Shown in pieces: positions 8,713-18,396 of a stretch of DNA of 64,000 nt. The position numbers and the translations under genes are program-made. Each line of letters begins with the position of its first letter. Positions within the stretch are counted from its first letter, which is position 1. The DNA comes from CAZGUH01 sp964529005 (lineage in GTDB: Bacteria > Actinomycetota > Acidimicrobiia > Acidimicrobiales > Ilumatobacteraceae), in assembly GCA_964529005.1 (NCBI GenBank), contig CAZGUH010000001.1, forward strand, positions 1 through 64,000, given 5' to 3'. A model generated the notes under the pieces. That model was not told where the DNA came from and did not search any database. It worked only from the letters and a program-made list of their open reading frames with translations.

Positions 8713-9635
8713 TGGCCGCGACGACGTACGCGACGGACGCGCCCGCTCGCTCGCTGGCCGCCGAGCTGTCGAAGGTCAGCGGACGTCGGCGGACGAAGAA
8801 CATGGCGATGACGGTGCTGATGGGGCTGTCGGTCGCGGTCGTCGTGTTCGTGCTGTTGCTCGTTCTCGTCACCGTCGCCGGCAAGGGTTGGTCGATCGTC
8901 GCCGGGTCGTTCCCCGACTGGTTCATCGACGACATCCAGCTGTCGCCTCGGCGGCCAGGGCCCGGCATGAAAGCCGCGATCGTCGGCACGACGATGATCA
9001 CGCTCACCGCCACCGTGATCGCCGTTCCGCTCGGCATCGCCGGCGCGGTGTACCTCAACGAGTACGGCAAGCAGAAGCCGTTCGCACGCGCCGTGCGCTT
9101 CCTCACCAACGTGATGGCGGGCGTGCCCTCGATCGTGATGGGGTTGTTCATCTACGTGTTCTGGGTGGTGCCGCGCGGCCGCGACGGGCTCACCGGGCTA
9201 AGCGGCGCGCTGGCGCTGGCGTGCCTGATGCTGCCGATCGTCGTCCGCTCGTGCGAGGAGATGCTGCGGCTGGTGCCGCAGAACCTGCGCGATGCCAGCT
9301 ACGCGCTCGGAGCGTCGGAGAGCCGCACCACGCTGAGCGTCGTCCTGCCGAAGGCAGCGCCAGGCATCATCAGCGGCTGCCTGCTCGCCGTCGCCCGTGC
9401 CGCCGGTGAGACCGCGCCGCTGGTGTTCACGATCGGCGCGGCGAAGCGCACCAACTGGAACGTCTTCAGCGGCACGACGACGTCGCTGTCGATGCAGATC
9501 TACGGCAACGCGAAGGAGAGCTTCGTCAACGCGCAGGAACGCGCGTGGGGCGCGGCATTGACGCTCATCGCGTTGGCGTTCACGTTCACGCTCGTGGCGC
9601 GCCTGCTGACCGCACGGCTGGGCAAGAACCGATAG
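8712..9635 (+). CDS. pstA: Phosphate ABC transporter permease PstA
   Basis: A 307-residue partner permease of PstC. The start is the ATG overlapping the pstC stop. It has an N-terminal cytoplasmic stretch, a first membrane helix near residues 38-58, and the EAA-loop equivalent NLRDASYALGASESRTT followed by a conserved AVARAAGETAPLVF segment. Confidence 0.95.
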   Translation: MAATTYATDAPARSLAAELSKVSGRRRTKNMAMTVLMGLSVAVVVFVLLLVLVTVAGKGWSIVAGSFPDWFIDDIQLSPRRPGPGMKAAIVGTTMITLTATVIAVPLGIAGAVYLNEYGKQKPFARAVRFLTNVMAGVPSIVMGLFIYVFWVVPRGRDGLTGLSGALALACLMLPIVVRSCEEMLRLVPQNLRDASYALGASESRTTLSVVLPKAAPGIISGCLLAVARAAGETAPLVFTIGAAKRTNWNVFSGTTTSLSMQIYGNAKESFVNAQERAWGAALTLIALAFTFTLVARLLTARLGKNR

Positions 9636-9642
9636 GGATACC

Positions 9643-9663
9643 GATGGCTGACAACGATGCTTG
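9643..9663 (+). other. Possible 6-codon minicistron before pstB
   Basis: ATG GCT GAC AAC GAT GCT TGA encodes MADNDA and ends just before the pstB ribosome site. It is out of frame with pstB. It may bring ribosomes to the pstB start by reinitiation, or may be chance. Confidence 0.2.
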
Positions 9664-9674
9664 AGAAGGTGCGC

Positions 9675-10540
<866 letters not shown>

Positions 10541-10541
<1 letters not shown>

Positions 10542-11323
10542 TGGGCGACGAGCTGCGCAAGGGCTTCCACCACGAGCTCGACGACGTTCGCAACGAGCTC
10601 GTCCGGCTCTCGGCGTCGGTCACCGAAGCGATCCCGCGTGCGACCGCGGTGCTGCTCGACGGCGACCTCGAAGGCGCCGACTACCTGATCCGCGGCGACG
10701 ACGAGATCGACGCACGCGCCCTCGACCTCGAGGAGCGGTGCGTGCAGGTGCTCGCGCTCCAGGCGCCGGTCGCCAGCGATCTGCGGCAGATCCTCGCCGC
10801 GCTGCGCATCATCGCCGAGGTCGAGCGTTCCGCCGACCTGCTCGTCAACATCTGCAAGGCGGCCCGGCGGATCTACGGCCACGAGCTCGACCCGAAGCTG
10901 CGCGGCATCATCACGCGCATGGGCTCGCAGGCCCAGCAGCTGTACACCGCGGCGATCGAAGCGTTCATCGAGAACGACGCCGCCAAGGCCGCCGCGATCG
11001 ACGACATGGACTCGTATCTCGACGGGCTCCAGAAGCAGTTCGTGCAGGCGATCTTCGAGAGCCACGCTGCCGGCCGTGTCGATCTGCAGGTCGCGGTCCA
11101 GCTGGCGGTCGTGGCGCGCTTCTACGAACGGATCGGCGATCACGCGGTGAACATCGGCGAGCGCGTGCGCTACGTCGTCACGGGGTGGCTGCCGGAGCAC
11201 AAGGGGGCGGCGCGCCACCGCGCCGCGGGGCACGGCGACGAGCCGGCCGCGGAGTCGCCAGCTGCCGAGGCGCCTCCCGACACGCCGCCTGCCGAGACGC
11301 CACATCCCGAGACGGGGGGATGA
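10541..11323 (+). CDS. phoU: Phosphate signalling complex protein PhoU
   Basis: A 260-residue PhoU with two tandem three-helix PhoU domains (about residues 15-105 and 118-210). Typical features are the repeated E/D-rich metal-cluster motifs (for example EVERSADLLVNI and ARFYERIGDHAVNIGERV). A Pro/Glu-rich tail of about 40 residues is additional to the usual length. It links Pst transport status to the sensor kinase encoded next and keeps the regulon off when phosphate is plentiful. Confidence 0.94.
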
Positions 11324-11332
11324 GTCCTGCCC

Positions 11333-12484
11333 GTGCTCACGTTCGTGCTCGGCCTGGCGGTCGGCGCGATCGTCGTGGCGGCCTGGGCGCTGCTGCATCG
11401 ACGGTCCGGCGGCCCGCCCGCGCGGCACGATGCGGCGCCGCCGCCGACCGAGCACGGCGAGCTGGCTGCCGCGCGTGAGGCGATCACGCGCCTCCAAACC
11501 GCGCTCGACGCGCTGCCCGTCGGCGTCGTTCTCGCCGATGCGACCGGCGAGGTCGTCGTGCGGAACGCATCCGTGTCGAGCGTCGGCGGGAGCGTGCACG
11601 CCGACGTGCTGGTCGCGGAGGCGATCGACGTGCACATCGCCGCTGCCCGCTCGGGGCAGGCGCGCCGGCAGACGATCGACCTCTTCGGCCCGCCGCGCAA
11701 GGTGATCGTCGTGCGCGCCGAGCCGATCGACGGCGGTGGGGCGCTCGTCACCATCGAGGACGTCAGCGAGCGGTCGCGTGTCGATGCCGTGCGGACCGAT
11801 TTCGTGGCGAACATCAGCCACGAGTTGAAGACGCCGGTCGCCGCGTTGTCGGTGTTGGCCGAGGCGCTGAGCGACGAGGATGACGTCGCGACGATGCGCC
11901 GCCTCGCCGGCAAGATGGTCGCAGAGGCAGGGCGTGTCGCGCGCACGATCGACGATCTGCTGGAGCTGTCGCGCATCGAGATGGGCGGTGAGGCGGTGCG
12001 TGACACGGTGGGCGTCGCGGCGGTGTTGCACGAGGCGGTCGAGCGGGCGCGCCCGGTCGCCGAGGCGCGAGCGATCCGTGTGCAGCTGCACGAGCCACCC
12101 GATGGCCTGACGGTGCTCGGCGATCGCCGCCAGCTGGTCTCGGCGGTGGGCAACCTCGTGGAGAACGCCGCCAAGTACAGCGACGAGGGCGGCGTGGTGA
12201 CGGTGAGCGCGGCGGCCTCCGGCGATCACGTCGAGCTGGTGGTCGCGGACACCGGCATCGGCATCCCGGCGCGCGACCTCGACCGCGTCTTCGAGCGTTT
12301 CTACCGCGTCGACCGAGCCCGCAGCCGGGCCACGGGCGGCACCGGTCTCGGCCTCGCGATCGTGCGCCACGTCGCCACGAACCATGGCGGCGAGGTCACG
12401 GTGCAATCGGTCGAGGGGGAGGGCTCGACCTTCACGTTGCGCGTGCCGACCGGCGCCGGCTGGCCGCTGGAAGGCGAGCCATGA
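11333..12484 (+). CDS. senX3: Sensor histidine kinase, SenX3/PhoR type
   Basis: A 383-residue kinase starting with GTG at 11333. There is one N-terminal membrane helix (residues 2-22), then a PAS-like region (about 50-140). The dimerization/phosphoacceptor motif is ANISHELKTPVAAL. The ATPase domain has the N box NLVENAAKYS, G1 VADTGIGIP, F box FERFYRVD and G2 GTGLGLAI. No extracellular sensor loop is seen, as in SenX3, so phosphate input probably comes through PhoU/Pst. It overlaps the regulator gene by 4 nt (ATGA). Confidence 0.92.
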   Translation: MLTFVLGLAVGAIVVAAWALLHRRSGGPPARHDAAPPPTEHGELAAAREAITRLQTALDALPVGVVLADATGEVVVRNASVSSVGGSVHADVLVAEAIDVHIAAARSGQARRQTIDLFGPPRKVIVVRAEPIDGGGALVTIEDVSERSRVDAVRTDFVANISHELKTPVAALSVLAEALSDEDDVATMRRLAGKMVAEAGRVARTIDDLLELSRIEMGGEAVRDTVGVAAVLHEAVERARPVAEARAIRVQLHEPPDGLTVLGDRRQLVSAVGNLVENAAKYSDEGGVVTVSAAASGDHVELVVADTGIGIPARDLDRVFERFYRVDRARSRATGGTGLGLAIVRHVATNHGGEVTVQSVEGEGSTFTLRVPTGAGWPLEGEP

Positions 12485-13194
12485 GCGCGCACACCGTGCT
12501 GGTGGTCGAGGACGAGGAGAGCTTCGTCGAAGCACTGCTCGTCGGGCTGCGGCGCGAAGGCTTTCGCGTCGAGGTGGCGACCGACGGCGCCGAGGCGCTC
12601 CGGCGGTTCGACATCGTGCAGCCGGACATCGTGCTGCTGGACGTGATGCTGCCCAAGGTGAGCGGTATCGACGTCTGCCGCCAGCTCCGGCGGCGCAGCC
12701 AGGTGCCGATCATCATGGTGACGGCCAAGAGCGCCGAGATCGACACCGTCGTCGGGCTGGAAGTGGGCGCCGACGACTACATCAGCAAGCCCTACCGGTT
12801 GCGCGAGCTCGTCGCCCGGATGCGCGCGGTCCTGCGCCGTGCGCCGGCCGACGCCCCGTTCGAGCCCAGCACCGGCGCGATCATCGTGGGCGACGTCGCG
12901 CTCGACCCGGACGAGCACCGGGTGACGATCGGGGGCGAAGTCGTCGCGCTGCCGCTCAAGGAGTTCGAGCTGCTGCACGTGCTGCTCGCCAACGCCGGCA
13001 GGGTCCTGCCGCGCGAGACGCTGATCGACCGCGTCTGGGGCAGCGACTACGTCGGCGACACGAAGACCCTCGACGTCCACGTCAAGCGCCTGCGGGCGAA
13101 GATCGAGCCCGATCCCAGCGCGCCGACGCGGATCGTCACGATCCGCGGTCTCGGCTACAAGTACGAGCGGCCGAAGGCCGGACCGGCGACGTGA
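12481..13194 (+). CDS. regX3: OmpR-family response regulator, RegX3/PhoP type
   Basis: A 237-residue regulator. The receiver domain (about residues 1-118) has the acidic pair in VVEDEES, the phosphorylated Asp in DIVLLDVMLP and Lys in ISKPYR. A winged-helix DNA-binding domain follows (about 135-232; KEFELLHVLL, WGSDY, VDVHVKRLRAKI, IRGLGYKYE). It is the likely binder of the PHO box at 6481. Confidence 0.94.
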   Translation: MSAHTVLVVEDEESFVEALLVGLRREGFRVEVATDGAEALRRFDIVQPDIVLLDVMLPKVSGIDVCRQLRRRSQVPIIMVTAKSAEIDTVVGLEVGADDYISKPYRLRELVARMRAVLRRAPADAPFEPSTGAIIVGDVALDPDEHRVTIGGEVVALPLKEFELLHVLLANAGRVLPRETLIDRVWGSDYVGDTKTLDVHVKRLRAKIEPDPSAPTRIVTIRGLGYKYERPKAGPAT

Positions 13195-13206
13195 GTGCGC
13201 TCATCT

Positions 13207-13227
13207 GAGGCCCCCGTCCGCGGCCTC
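13207..13227 (+). terminator. Small hairpin after the response regulator gene
   Basis: GAGGCC, a 9-nt loop and GGCCTC form a perfect 6-bp stem 13 nt after the stop codon and directly before the -10 of the MFS gene. It is a weak terminator candidate. Confidence 0.3.
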
Positions 13228-13228
13228 G

Positions 13229-13234
13229 TAGCAT
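13229..13234 (+). promoter_or_regulatory. -10 element of the MFS gene
   Basis: TAGCAT lies 7 nt before the ATG at 13242 and overlaps the alternative ATG at 13233. This favours 13242 as the start. Confidence 0.45.
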
Positions 13235-13241
13235 GGCCGCG

Positions 13242-14630
13242 ATGAGCGACGACTGGGGCCGTCCACCCCGTGCCGATGCGCGACCGCCGCGCACCACGGT
13301 GCGGTCCGCGGGGCCGGTCGGCCGCCGCCCCGCTCCGGCGTCCCGCTTCGGCAGGTTGGCGCGCACCCAGGCGCTGATGACCGCGGGTGACGTCTGCGTC
13401 ACGGTCGCCCTCGCCGACTCGCTGTTCCTCGACATCAGCCCGACCGCGGCGCGCAGCAGAGTTCTGCTGTTCCTGGCGATCAGCTTCCTGCCGTTCGTGG
13501 TGGTCGCGCCGCTGATCGGACCGTTCATCGATCGGATGGCCGGCGGCCGGCGGATGATGGTGGCGCTCATCGGCGCGGCGCGCGTCGTCGTCACCTTGCT
13601 GATGGCGTTCAACATCGACACGCTGGCCCTCTTCCCGCTCGCGTTCGCGTCGTTGGTGCTCGCCAAGACGTACTCGGTGTGCAAGTCGGCGCTCGTGCCC
13701 TCGACGGTGCGCGACGACCAGGAGCTCGTCGAGGCGAACTCGAAGCTCGGCCTCGTCAACGGCGTCGTCAGCGCCGTCGCGGCCGCTCCCGCGGGCCTTC
13801 TGCAACTCGTGTTCGGGTCGACCGCCACGTTGATCGCCGGGTCTCTCGTCTTCATCGCCTCCGTCGTCGCTGCCACGCAGCTGCCGCGCGACGTGGTGGC
13901 GGCGCGCCGATCCGACGCGCGAGAGCGCCGCGAGCTCGGCGCGACCGGGGTGGTGCTCGCCGCGAGCGCGATGGGTCTGCTGCGCGCGAGCCAAGGCTTC
14001 CTGTTCTTCCACCTCGCGTTCTGGCTGCGCACGCAGGACGCCGGGCTCGCGCTGTTCGGCGTCGCCGTCGCGTTCTCGACGCTCGGCACGTTCACCGGCA
14101 ACCTCGTCGGTCCGCTGCTGCGCCGGTCGATCCGTGAGGAGATCATGCTCACCGCGGCGCTGAGCCTCACCGCGTTGGCCGGGATCGGCGCCGCGATCAC
14201 CGGCGGTGTCGTCAGCGGGATCCTGCTCAACGTGATCGTCAGCTTCGCCGCGGCAGTCGGGCGCTTGGGGTTCGACTCGATCGTGCAGCGGGACGCGCCG
14301 GATGCGAACCAGGGCAGGGCCTTCGCCCAGTTCGAGACGCGCTTCCAGTTCGGGTGGGCGCTGGCCGGTGTCGTGCCGGTGCTGTTGAAGCTTCCGGGCC
14401 GCGTGGGCTTCCTCGCGGTCGGCGCGATCGCCGCGTTCGCCGTCGTGTCCTACGTGCTGTGGACGCAGCGTGTGCGGCAGGGCCGGCCGGCCCCCAGCCC
14501 GCTCAGCCAGCGCGCGAAGCGGCAGCTGGCTCAGGAGCTCCAGCGGCGGCGCGATCGGCGTGACGGCACACCGACGGCCGGCTCGGCGCGCAGCTTCCCG
14601 CCGCCGACGCCGCCGACCGACCGCTCATGA
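13242..14630 (+). CDS. MFS-type transporter
   Basis: A 462-residue multi-pass membrane protein with a basic, Pro-rich N-terminus of about 45 residues, some 10-12 hydrophobic segments and a charged C-terminal tail. The loop PFIDRMAGGRRMMVA after the second helix resembles the MFS motif A. The substrate is unknown. Its stop overlaps the convergent gene at 14625 by 6 nt. Confidence 0.8.
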   Translation: MSDDWGRPPRADARPPRTTVRSAGPVGRRPAPASRFGRLARTQALMTAGDVCVTVALADSLFLDISPTAARSRVLLFLAISFLPFVVVAPLIGPFIDRMAGGRRMMVALIGAARVVVTLLMAFNIDTLALFPLAFASLVLAKTYSVCKSALVPSTVRDDQELVEANSKLGLVNGVVSAVAAAPAGLLQLVFGSTATLIAGSLVFIASVVAATQLPRDVVAARRSDARERRELGATGVVLAASAMGLLRASQGFLFFHLAFWLRTQDAGLALFGVAVAFSTLGTFTGNLVGPLLRRSIREEIMLTAALSLTALAGIGAAITGGVVSGILLNVIVSFAAAVGRLGFDSIVQRDAPDANQGRAFAQFETRFQFGWALAGVVPVLLKLPGRVGFLAVGAIAAFAVVSYVLWTQRVRQGRPAPSPLSQRAKRQLAQELQRRRDRRDGTPTAGSARSFPPPTPPTDRS

Positions 14631-15815
14631 GCTGATCTCGAGGCGCGCCAGCCACAGGCCCGGCGCGTCGATCTCGGCAGGCGTCGGCAGCCCGTCGGGC
14701 CGCTCGATCATCTGCGCCAGACCCGACGACCCGGCGCGCTCGACGACACCGGCCGTGAACGCCCGTCCCCGCTCGACCTGCTGCCGGCTGAGCTTGAGAC
14801 CGAGCAGCCGCTCGACGAAGACGTCGTCGGGTGACGTCTCGACGCGGCGGCGGCGCACCGCCTCGGTGACGCGGCCGGCCTCGGCGCCGATCAAACGGCG
14901 GGACGTCTCGTCGACGACGTGATCGACGTAGCCGACCACCGCCGCCAACGTCGCGTCGAGCGCAGGCTGGAGGGCGCGTTGCTCGGGGCTCTCGACCGCG
15001 CCGAGCAACACCGCCGGGTCGCCCAGCGCCTTCTGGATCGCGCGCAGGGGATCGTCGGACTCGATGTCGATCTCGGTGAGCTGATCGGCGACGGCCGACG
15101 GATCGGGCCGGAACGCGCCGACGTGGCGCCGCACGAGATCGCTGAGCGAATCGCGCACGTGGGGCGCCGAGAACAGCGCCTTGGCCGCCAACTCCTGGAC
15201 GAGCACCCACAGCCGCATCTCGTCGAGCGGCAGACTCCAGTCGGCGGCGAACCCGTCGATCGTCGCCGGGACGAGGAGCAGCTCGTTCGAGGGCGGCCGC
15301 GGCACGGGGAGGTCGTACTGGCCGAACGCCCGCGCGCCGAGCCGGCCGACCATCGAGCCGACCGCCATCCCCAACATGGCGGGCGCCATCAGCTGGGAGA
15401 GGTTCGCCATCATCGCGGCGAACGGATCGCCGCCCGCGTCGGCCTCGTCGTCGGTCTCGGGCCGGCGCCCCAGCGACGCGGCGAGCTCGGTGAACAGAGG
15501 GCGATAGGCCTCGAGCGAGCGCTGCGTCCACCCGCCGGGCGTGACGGTCACGATCTCCGCGCCCGGGAGATCGACGCCGGTGACGTCGCGGACGTGCATC
15601 TCGGCGATGCGGGCAAGGTCCGCGAGCGCGAACCGCACCGCGGGGTCGACGTTCGGCTCGGAGGCGCCGTTCGTCGCCGCCATCTGGGCGAACTGCCGGG
15701 CGACGTCCCAGTTCAGCGGACCCTGACCGGCGAGCGCGCGAGCGAGGTCGCCGAACATCGGAATGCCGCTGAAGGGGTTGGGCACACCCGCGTCGTCGGG
15801 GTCGTCGCCAGCCAT
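14625..15815 (-). CDS. Zinc-dependent metalloprotease family protein (DUF2342-like), HEXXH lost
   Basis: A 396-residue soluble protein resembling the actinobacterial DUF2342 family, sometimes named putative hydrolase or linked to coenzyme F420 biosynthesis. Family features include NPFSGIPMFGDLARAL at the N-terminus, QLMAPAMLGMAVGSMVG at about 141-157 and the final segment ending PTPAEIDAPGLWLARL. Where active relatives carry HEXXH, this protein reads QELAA (residues 207-211), so both zinc histidines are absent. It is probably a non-catalytic relative. TAGAGT 6 nt before the start supports the ATG at 15815. Family assignment is from memory of these motifs. Confidence 0.7.
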   Translation of the reverse strand: MAGDDPDDAGVPNPFSGIPMFGDLARALAGQGPLNWDVARQFAQMAATNGASEPNVDPAVRFALADLARIAEMHVRDVTGVDLPGAEIVTVTPGGWTQRSLEAYRPLFTELAASLGRRPETDDEADAGGDPFAAMMANLSQLMAPAMLGMAVGSMVGRLGARAFGQYDLPVPRPPSNELLLVPATIDGFAADWSLPLDEMRLWVLVQELAAKALFSAPHVRDSLSDLVRRHVGAFRPDPSAVADQLTEIDIESDDPLRAIQKALGDPAVLLGAVESPEQRALQPALDATLAAVVGYVDHVVDETSRRLIGAEAGRVTEAVRRRRVETSPDDVFVERLLGLKLSRQQVERGRAFTAGVVERAGSSGLAQMIERPDGLPTPAEIDAPGLWLARLEISS

Positions 15816-15821
15816 GGCGAC

Positions 15822-15827
15822 ACTCTA
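15822..15827 (-). promoter_or_regulatory. -10 element of the DUF2342-like gene
   Basis: TAGAGT on the minus strand, 6 nt before the ATG at 15815. The epimerase promoter (TAGCGT, 15882-15887) diverges from it. Confidence 0.45.
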
Positions 15828-15895
15828 CGAGGGGTCGCCGCCGGGTCGTCGGCGGGCCCGGACGAAGGATCGGCGAGGCGGTAGCGTCGGCGCGG

Positions 15896-16879
15896 ATGTC
15901 CACCGTCGTCGTCACCGGAGCGTCGAGCCCCTGGGGGCGGCGCGCCCTGGCCCGTCTCGCCGAGCAGGGCGCGCTGAAGGTGGTCGCCGACGACGACTCG
16001 ATCGACCATGCCGACGTCGTCGTCCACCTCGGCGCCGCCGACCACGACACCCGGGCGCGCCGGCGCGAGAACGTGACCGCGGGCGCGGCCGAGATGTTGA
16101 TGCGCGCCGACGCGATCGGCGCCGACCATGTCGTGCTCGTCTCGTCCGCGATGGTCTACGGGGCGTGGTCCAACAACCCGGTGCCGCTCACCGAGGACGC
16201 CCCGCTGCGGCCGGACCCGGAGTTCACCTACGCCCGCCAACTGGCGTCGGTCGAGCAGCTCGTCGACGACTGGCGCCGTGCCCGGCCGGGGCGCACGGCG
16301 ACGGTGCTGCGGCCCGTCGTCGCGATGGCCGCGGATGGCACGTCGAGCCTCGCCAGCGCGCTCGCGGCCGGGATGGGCCAGCGTTTCGCCGAGGACGACC
16401 CCGCGGCGCAGTTCCTCCACCTCGACGATCTGGCGTCCGCGGTCGTGTTGGGGGCCACCGAGCGGCTCGACGGCGTGTTCAACGTCGCGCCGGACGGATC
16501 GATCCCGTCGGAGACCGTGCGCGCCTTGTCGGGCAGGAAGGCACGGGTGCGCCTGCCCGACCGGCTGGCCGAGGTCGTCGGCGATCTTCGCTGGCGCTTC
16601 CAGCGCGGGCCGATCCCTCCGGGTCTGCGTTCGTACGCGCGCTGGCCCTGGCTCGTCGCCAACGACCGCTTGCGGGCCCGCGGATGGAAGCCCACCGTCA
16701 CCAACGAGCAGGCCTACGTGGAAGGCACCGAAGCGAAGTGGTGGACGATGGTGACGCCGAAGCGCAAGCAGGAGATCGCGCTCGGAGGCATGGTCGCGGT
16801 GGCGCTCGGCGTGGTGACGGGCATCGCGATCGCAGTTCGCCGGGCGCGACGCCGCGCGCATGCGCGCCGCGTCGACTGA
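15896..16879 (+). CDS. NAD(P)-dependent epimerase/dehydratase-like SDR with C-terminal membrane helix
   Basis: A 327-residue extended short-chain dehydrogenase. The Rossmann motif is VTGASSPWGRRAL at residues 5-17. The active-site Ser is in LVSSAMVYG, and the YxxxK position reads Y-x-x-Q (TYARQLASVEQ), so the usual Lys is missing. A C-terminal hydrophobic segment (about 298-315, LGGMVAVALGVVTGIAIAV) followed by Arg/His residues suggests membrane attachment. The substrate is unknown. It ends 9 bp before the convergent pseudoprotease gene. Confidence 0.78.
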   Translation: MSTVVVTGASSPWGRRALARLAEQGALKVVADDDSIDHADVVVHLGAADHDTRARRRENVTAGAAEMLMRADAIGADHVVLVSSAMVYGAWSNNPVPLTEDAPLRPDPEFTYARQLASVEQLVDDWRRARPGRTATVLRPVVAMAADGTSSLASALAAGMGQRFAEDDPAAQFLHLDDLASAVVLGATERLDGVFNVAPDGSIPSETVRALSGRKARVRLPDRLAEVVGDLRWRFQRGPIPPGLRSYARWPWLVANDRLRARGWKPTVTNEQAYVEGTEAKWWTMVTPKRKQEIALGGMVAVALGVVTGIAIAVRRARRRAHARRVD

Positions 16880-16888
16880 GATCCCGAC

Positions 16889-18313
16889 CTACAGCGCCGA
16901 CGGTCGCGCAGCCAACGTCACCGACATCGACAGGATCGTCGGCGGCGTCGTGGTCGCGGTCGCGGCGGTGCTGGCCGGCGCCGTCGTCGGCGCGGAGGTC
17001 GCGACCGTCGTGCTCGGCGCCGACGTCGTCGTGAGCGCGGTGGTGGACCCACCGCCGACGCCCGTGGGCACGGACGTGCTCGGCGACGACGTCGGCGGAG
17101 GACCCGTCGACGACGGCGCCGTCGTCGACGCGACCGTGGTGGGCGTCGTCGACGTGCTGGTGTCGCCCGGGGCCGCGTCGGCGGCCCGCACGACGTCGAC
17201 GGCGACGACGTCGCCGACTCGGTGGTGCGACAGCACCCCGACGACGTCGGCCAGCGTCGACACCTCGACCCCGTCGATCGCGACCAGGCGATCACCCACC
17301 ATCAGGCCCGCCGCGGCAGCTGGGCCGCCGTCGGTGACGCGTGAGATCGTCAGCCCGCCAGGTCGGTCGCCGCCGCCCCCGAACGCGTCGACCACGGAGC
17401 CCGCGTCGTCGGTGAGCTCGATCCCGAGCCATGGCGTCGTCAGCGCCATCCCGTCGACCTTGCTCGCGGCACGGGTGATGTCGGCCGCGGCGACGAGGGC
17501 CACCCCATCGTCGCGGTGGGTGCACAACCCGACGAGCCGACCCTCCGCGTCGACCACCGGCGCTGCCTCGCTCACCTGGCTGGAATCGACGACGAGCATC
17601 ACACCGGAGTCGGAGACCTTGAGCGTCGCCGGCACCTCGGCGGCGCCGACCACGACGACGGCATCGCCGTCGGCGATCGCATCGGCGGTCTGCCACGTCG
17701 CCTCGCCGCCACTCGTCGGCAGCGACAGCACTGCGACGTGCAGTCGCGGGTCGACCATCAGGACCTGCGCGGTGACGACCTCGCCCGTGGGCAGCGTGAC
17801 CTCGATGGACGAGGCGCCGGCGATCGCAGCATCGGTGGTGATGGCGAGCGGACCCGAGGCCGCCGCGAGCGTGACCGCGGGCCGCGGGTTCTCGTCGGCT
17901 GCGGCGCTGAGCACGACCGTGGGCAGGGGACTCTGCGGCGGAGCGGTCGGGGTGGTGACAGCGGTCGTCGGTGCCAGCGTCGGAGCGCTCGTGTCCGGCC
18001 GGGTGGCGACGGGCACGGTGGAGAACGCATCACGCCCCAACCGCACCGTGGTGGGAGGGGAGGCGGCGGGGCTGCCGCCACCGGCGGGCAACATCGCCCA
18101 GAGCAGGCCCGCGGCGAGCACCAGGCCGATCGTGCCGGTGACCACCGACAGGCCGCGGCCGATGACGAGCGGCGGCTCCGACGCAGCCCACTGCGCTGCG
18201 CCGAGCTCGGACGGGTGGCGCCAGGTCCGCTCGTGGGGCGGCAACGGCGCGGACGCGAAGCGGTCCGACGCATCGGACGCGTCAGCGTCGTCGTCCCAAT
18301 CGCCCGGCTCCAC
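16889..18313 (-). CDS. Membrane-anchored PDZ pseudoprotease (HtrA/S1C-like, triad lost)
   Basis: A 474-residue protein beginning with GTG at 18313. A cytoplasmic N-terminus contains ERTWRHPSELG (residues 29-39), then a membrane helix (about 56-75), a Thr/Pro linker, a trypsin-like domain (about 145-285), a PDZ domain (294-377) and a Thr/Ser/Pro-rich tail of about 95 residues. HtrA positions are replaced: NHVV reads DAAI (His to Ala162), DLAVL reads HVAVL (Asp to His192), and GNSGGP reads VSEAAP (Ser to Glu249). It should bind peptides or proteins rather than cut them. TACTCT lies 9 nt before the start. It is divergent from moaE. Confidence 0.8.
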   Translation of the reverse strand: MEPGDWDDDADASDASDRFASAPLPPHERTWRHPSELGAAQWAASEPPLVIGRGLSVVTGTIGLVLAAGLLWAMLPAGGGSPAASPPTTVRLGRDAFSTVPVATRPDTSAPTLAPTTAVTTPTAPPQSPLPTVVLSAAADENPRPAVTLAAASGPLAITTDAAIAGASSIEVTLPTGEVVTAQVLMVDPRLHVAVLSLPTSGGEATWQTADAIADGDAVVVVGAAEVPATLKVSDSGVMLVVDSSQVSEAAPVVDAEGRLVGLCTHRDDGVALVAAADITRAASKVDGMALTTPWLGIELTDDAGSVVDAFGGGGDRPGGLTISRVTDGGPAAAAGLMVGDRLVAIDGVEVSTLADVVGVLSHHRVGDVVAVDVVRAADAAPGDTSTSTTPTTVASTTAPSSTGPPPTSSPSTSVPTGVGGGSTTALTTTSAPSTTVATSAPTTAPASTAATATTTPPTILSMSVTLAARPSAL

Positions 18314-18322
18314 GAGTGCTAC

Positions 18323-18328
18323 AGAGTA
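18323..18328 (-). promoter_or_regulatory. -10 element of the PDZ pseudoprotease gene
   Basis: TACTCT on the minus strand, 9 nt before the GTG at 18313. It supports this start over upstream in-frame codons. Confidence 0.4.
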
Positions 18329-18382
18329 GAGCCGCTCCGCCGCCGCACGGCGTCGCCCCAGGGTTCCGGCAGACCCGGCGGC

Positions 18383-18388
18383 TACCAT
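18383..18388 (+). promoter_or_regulatory. -10 element of moaE (leaderless)
   Basis: TACCAT lies 8 nt before the GTG at 18397. The ATG inside it is out of frame with moaE. Confidence 0.45.
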
Positions 18389-18396
18389 GCCCGATC

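Noticed and set aside
13233..13241. ATG at 13233 as the MFS start
   Set aside because: It overlaps the TAGCAT element; the ATG at 13242 has the 7-nt spacing seen at other first genes.
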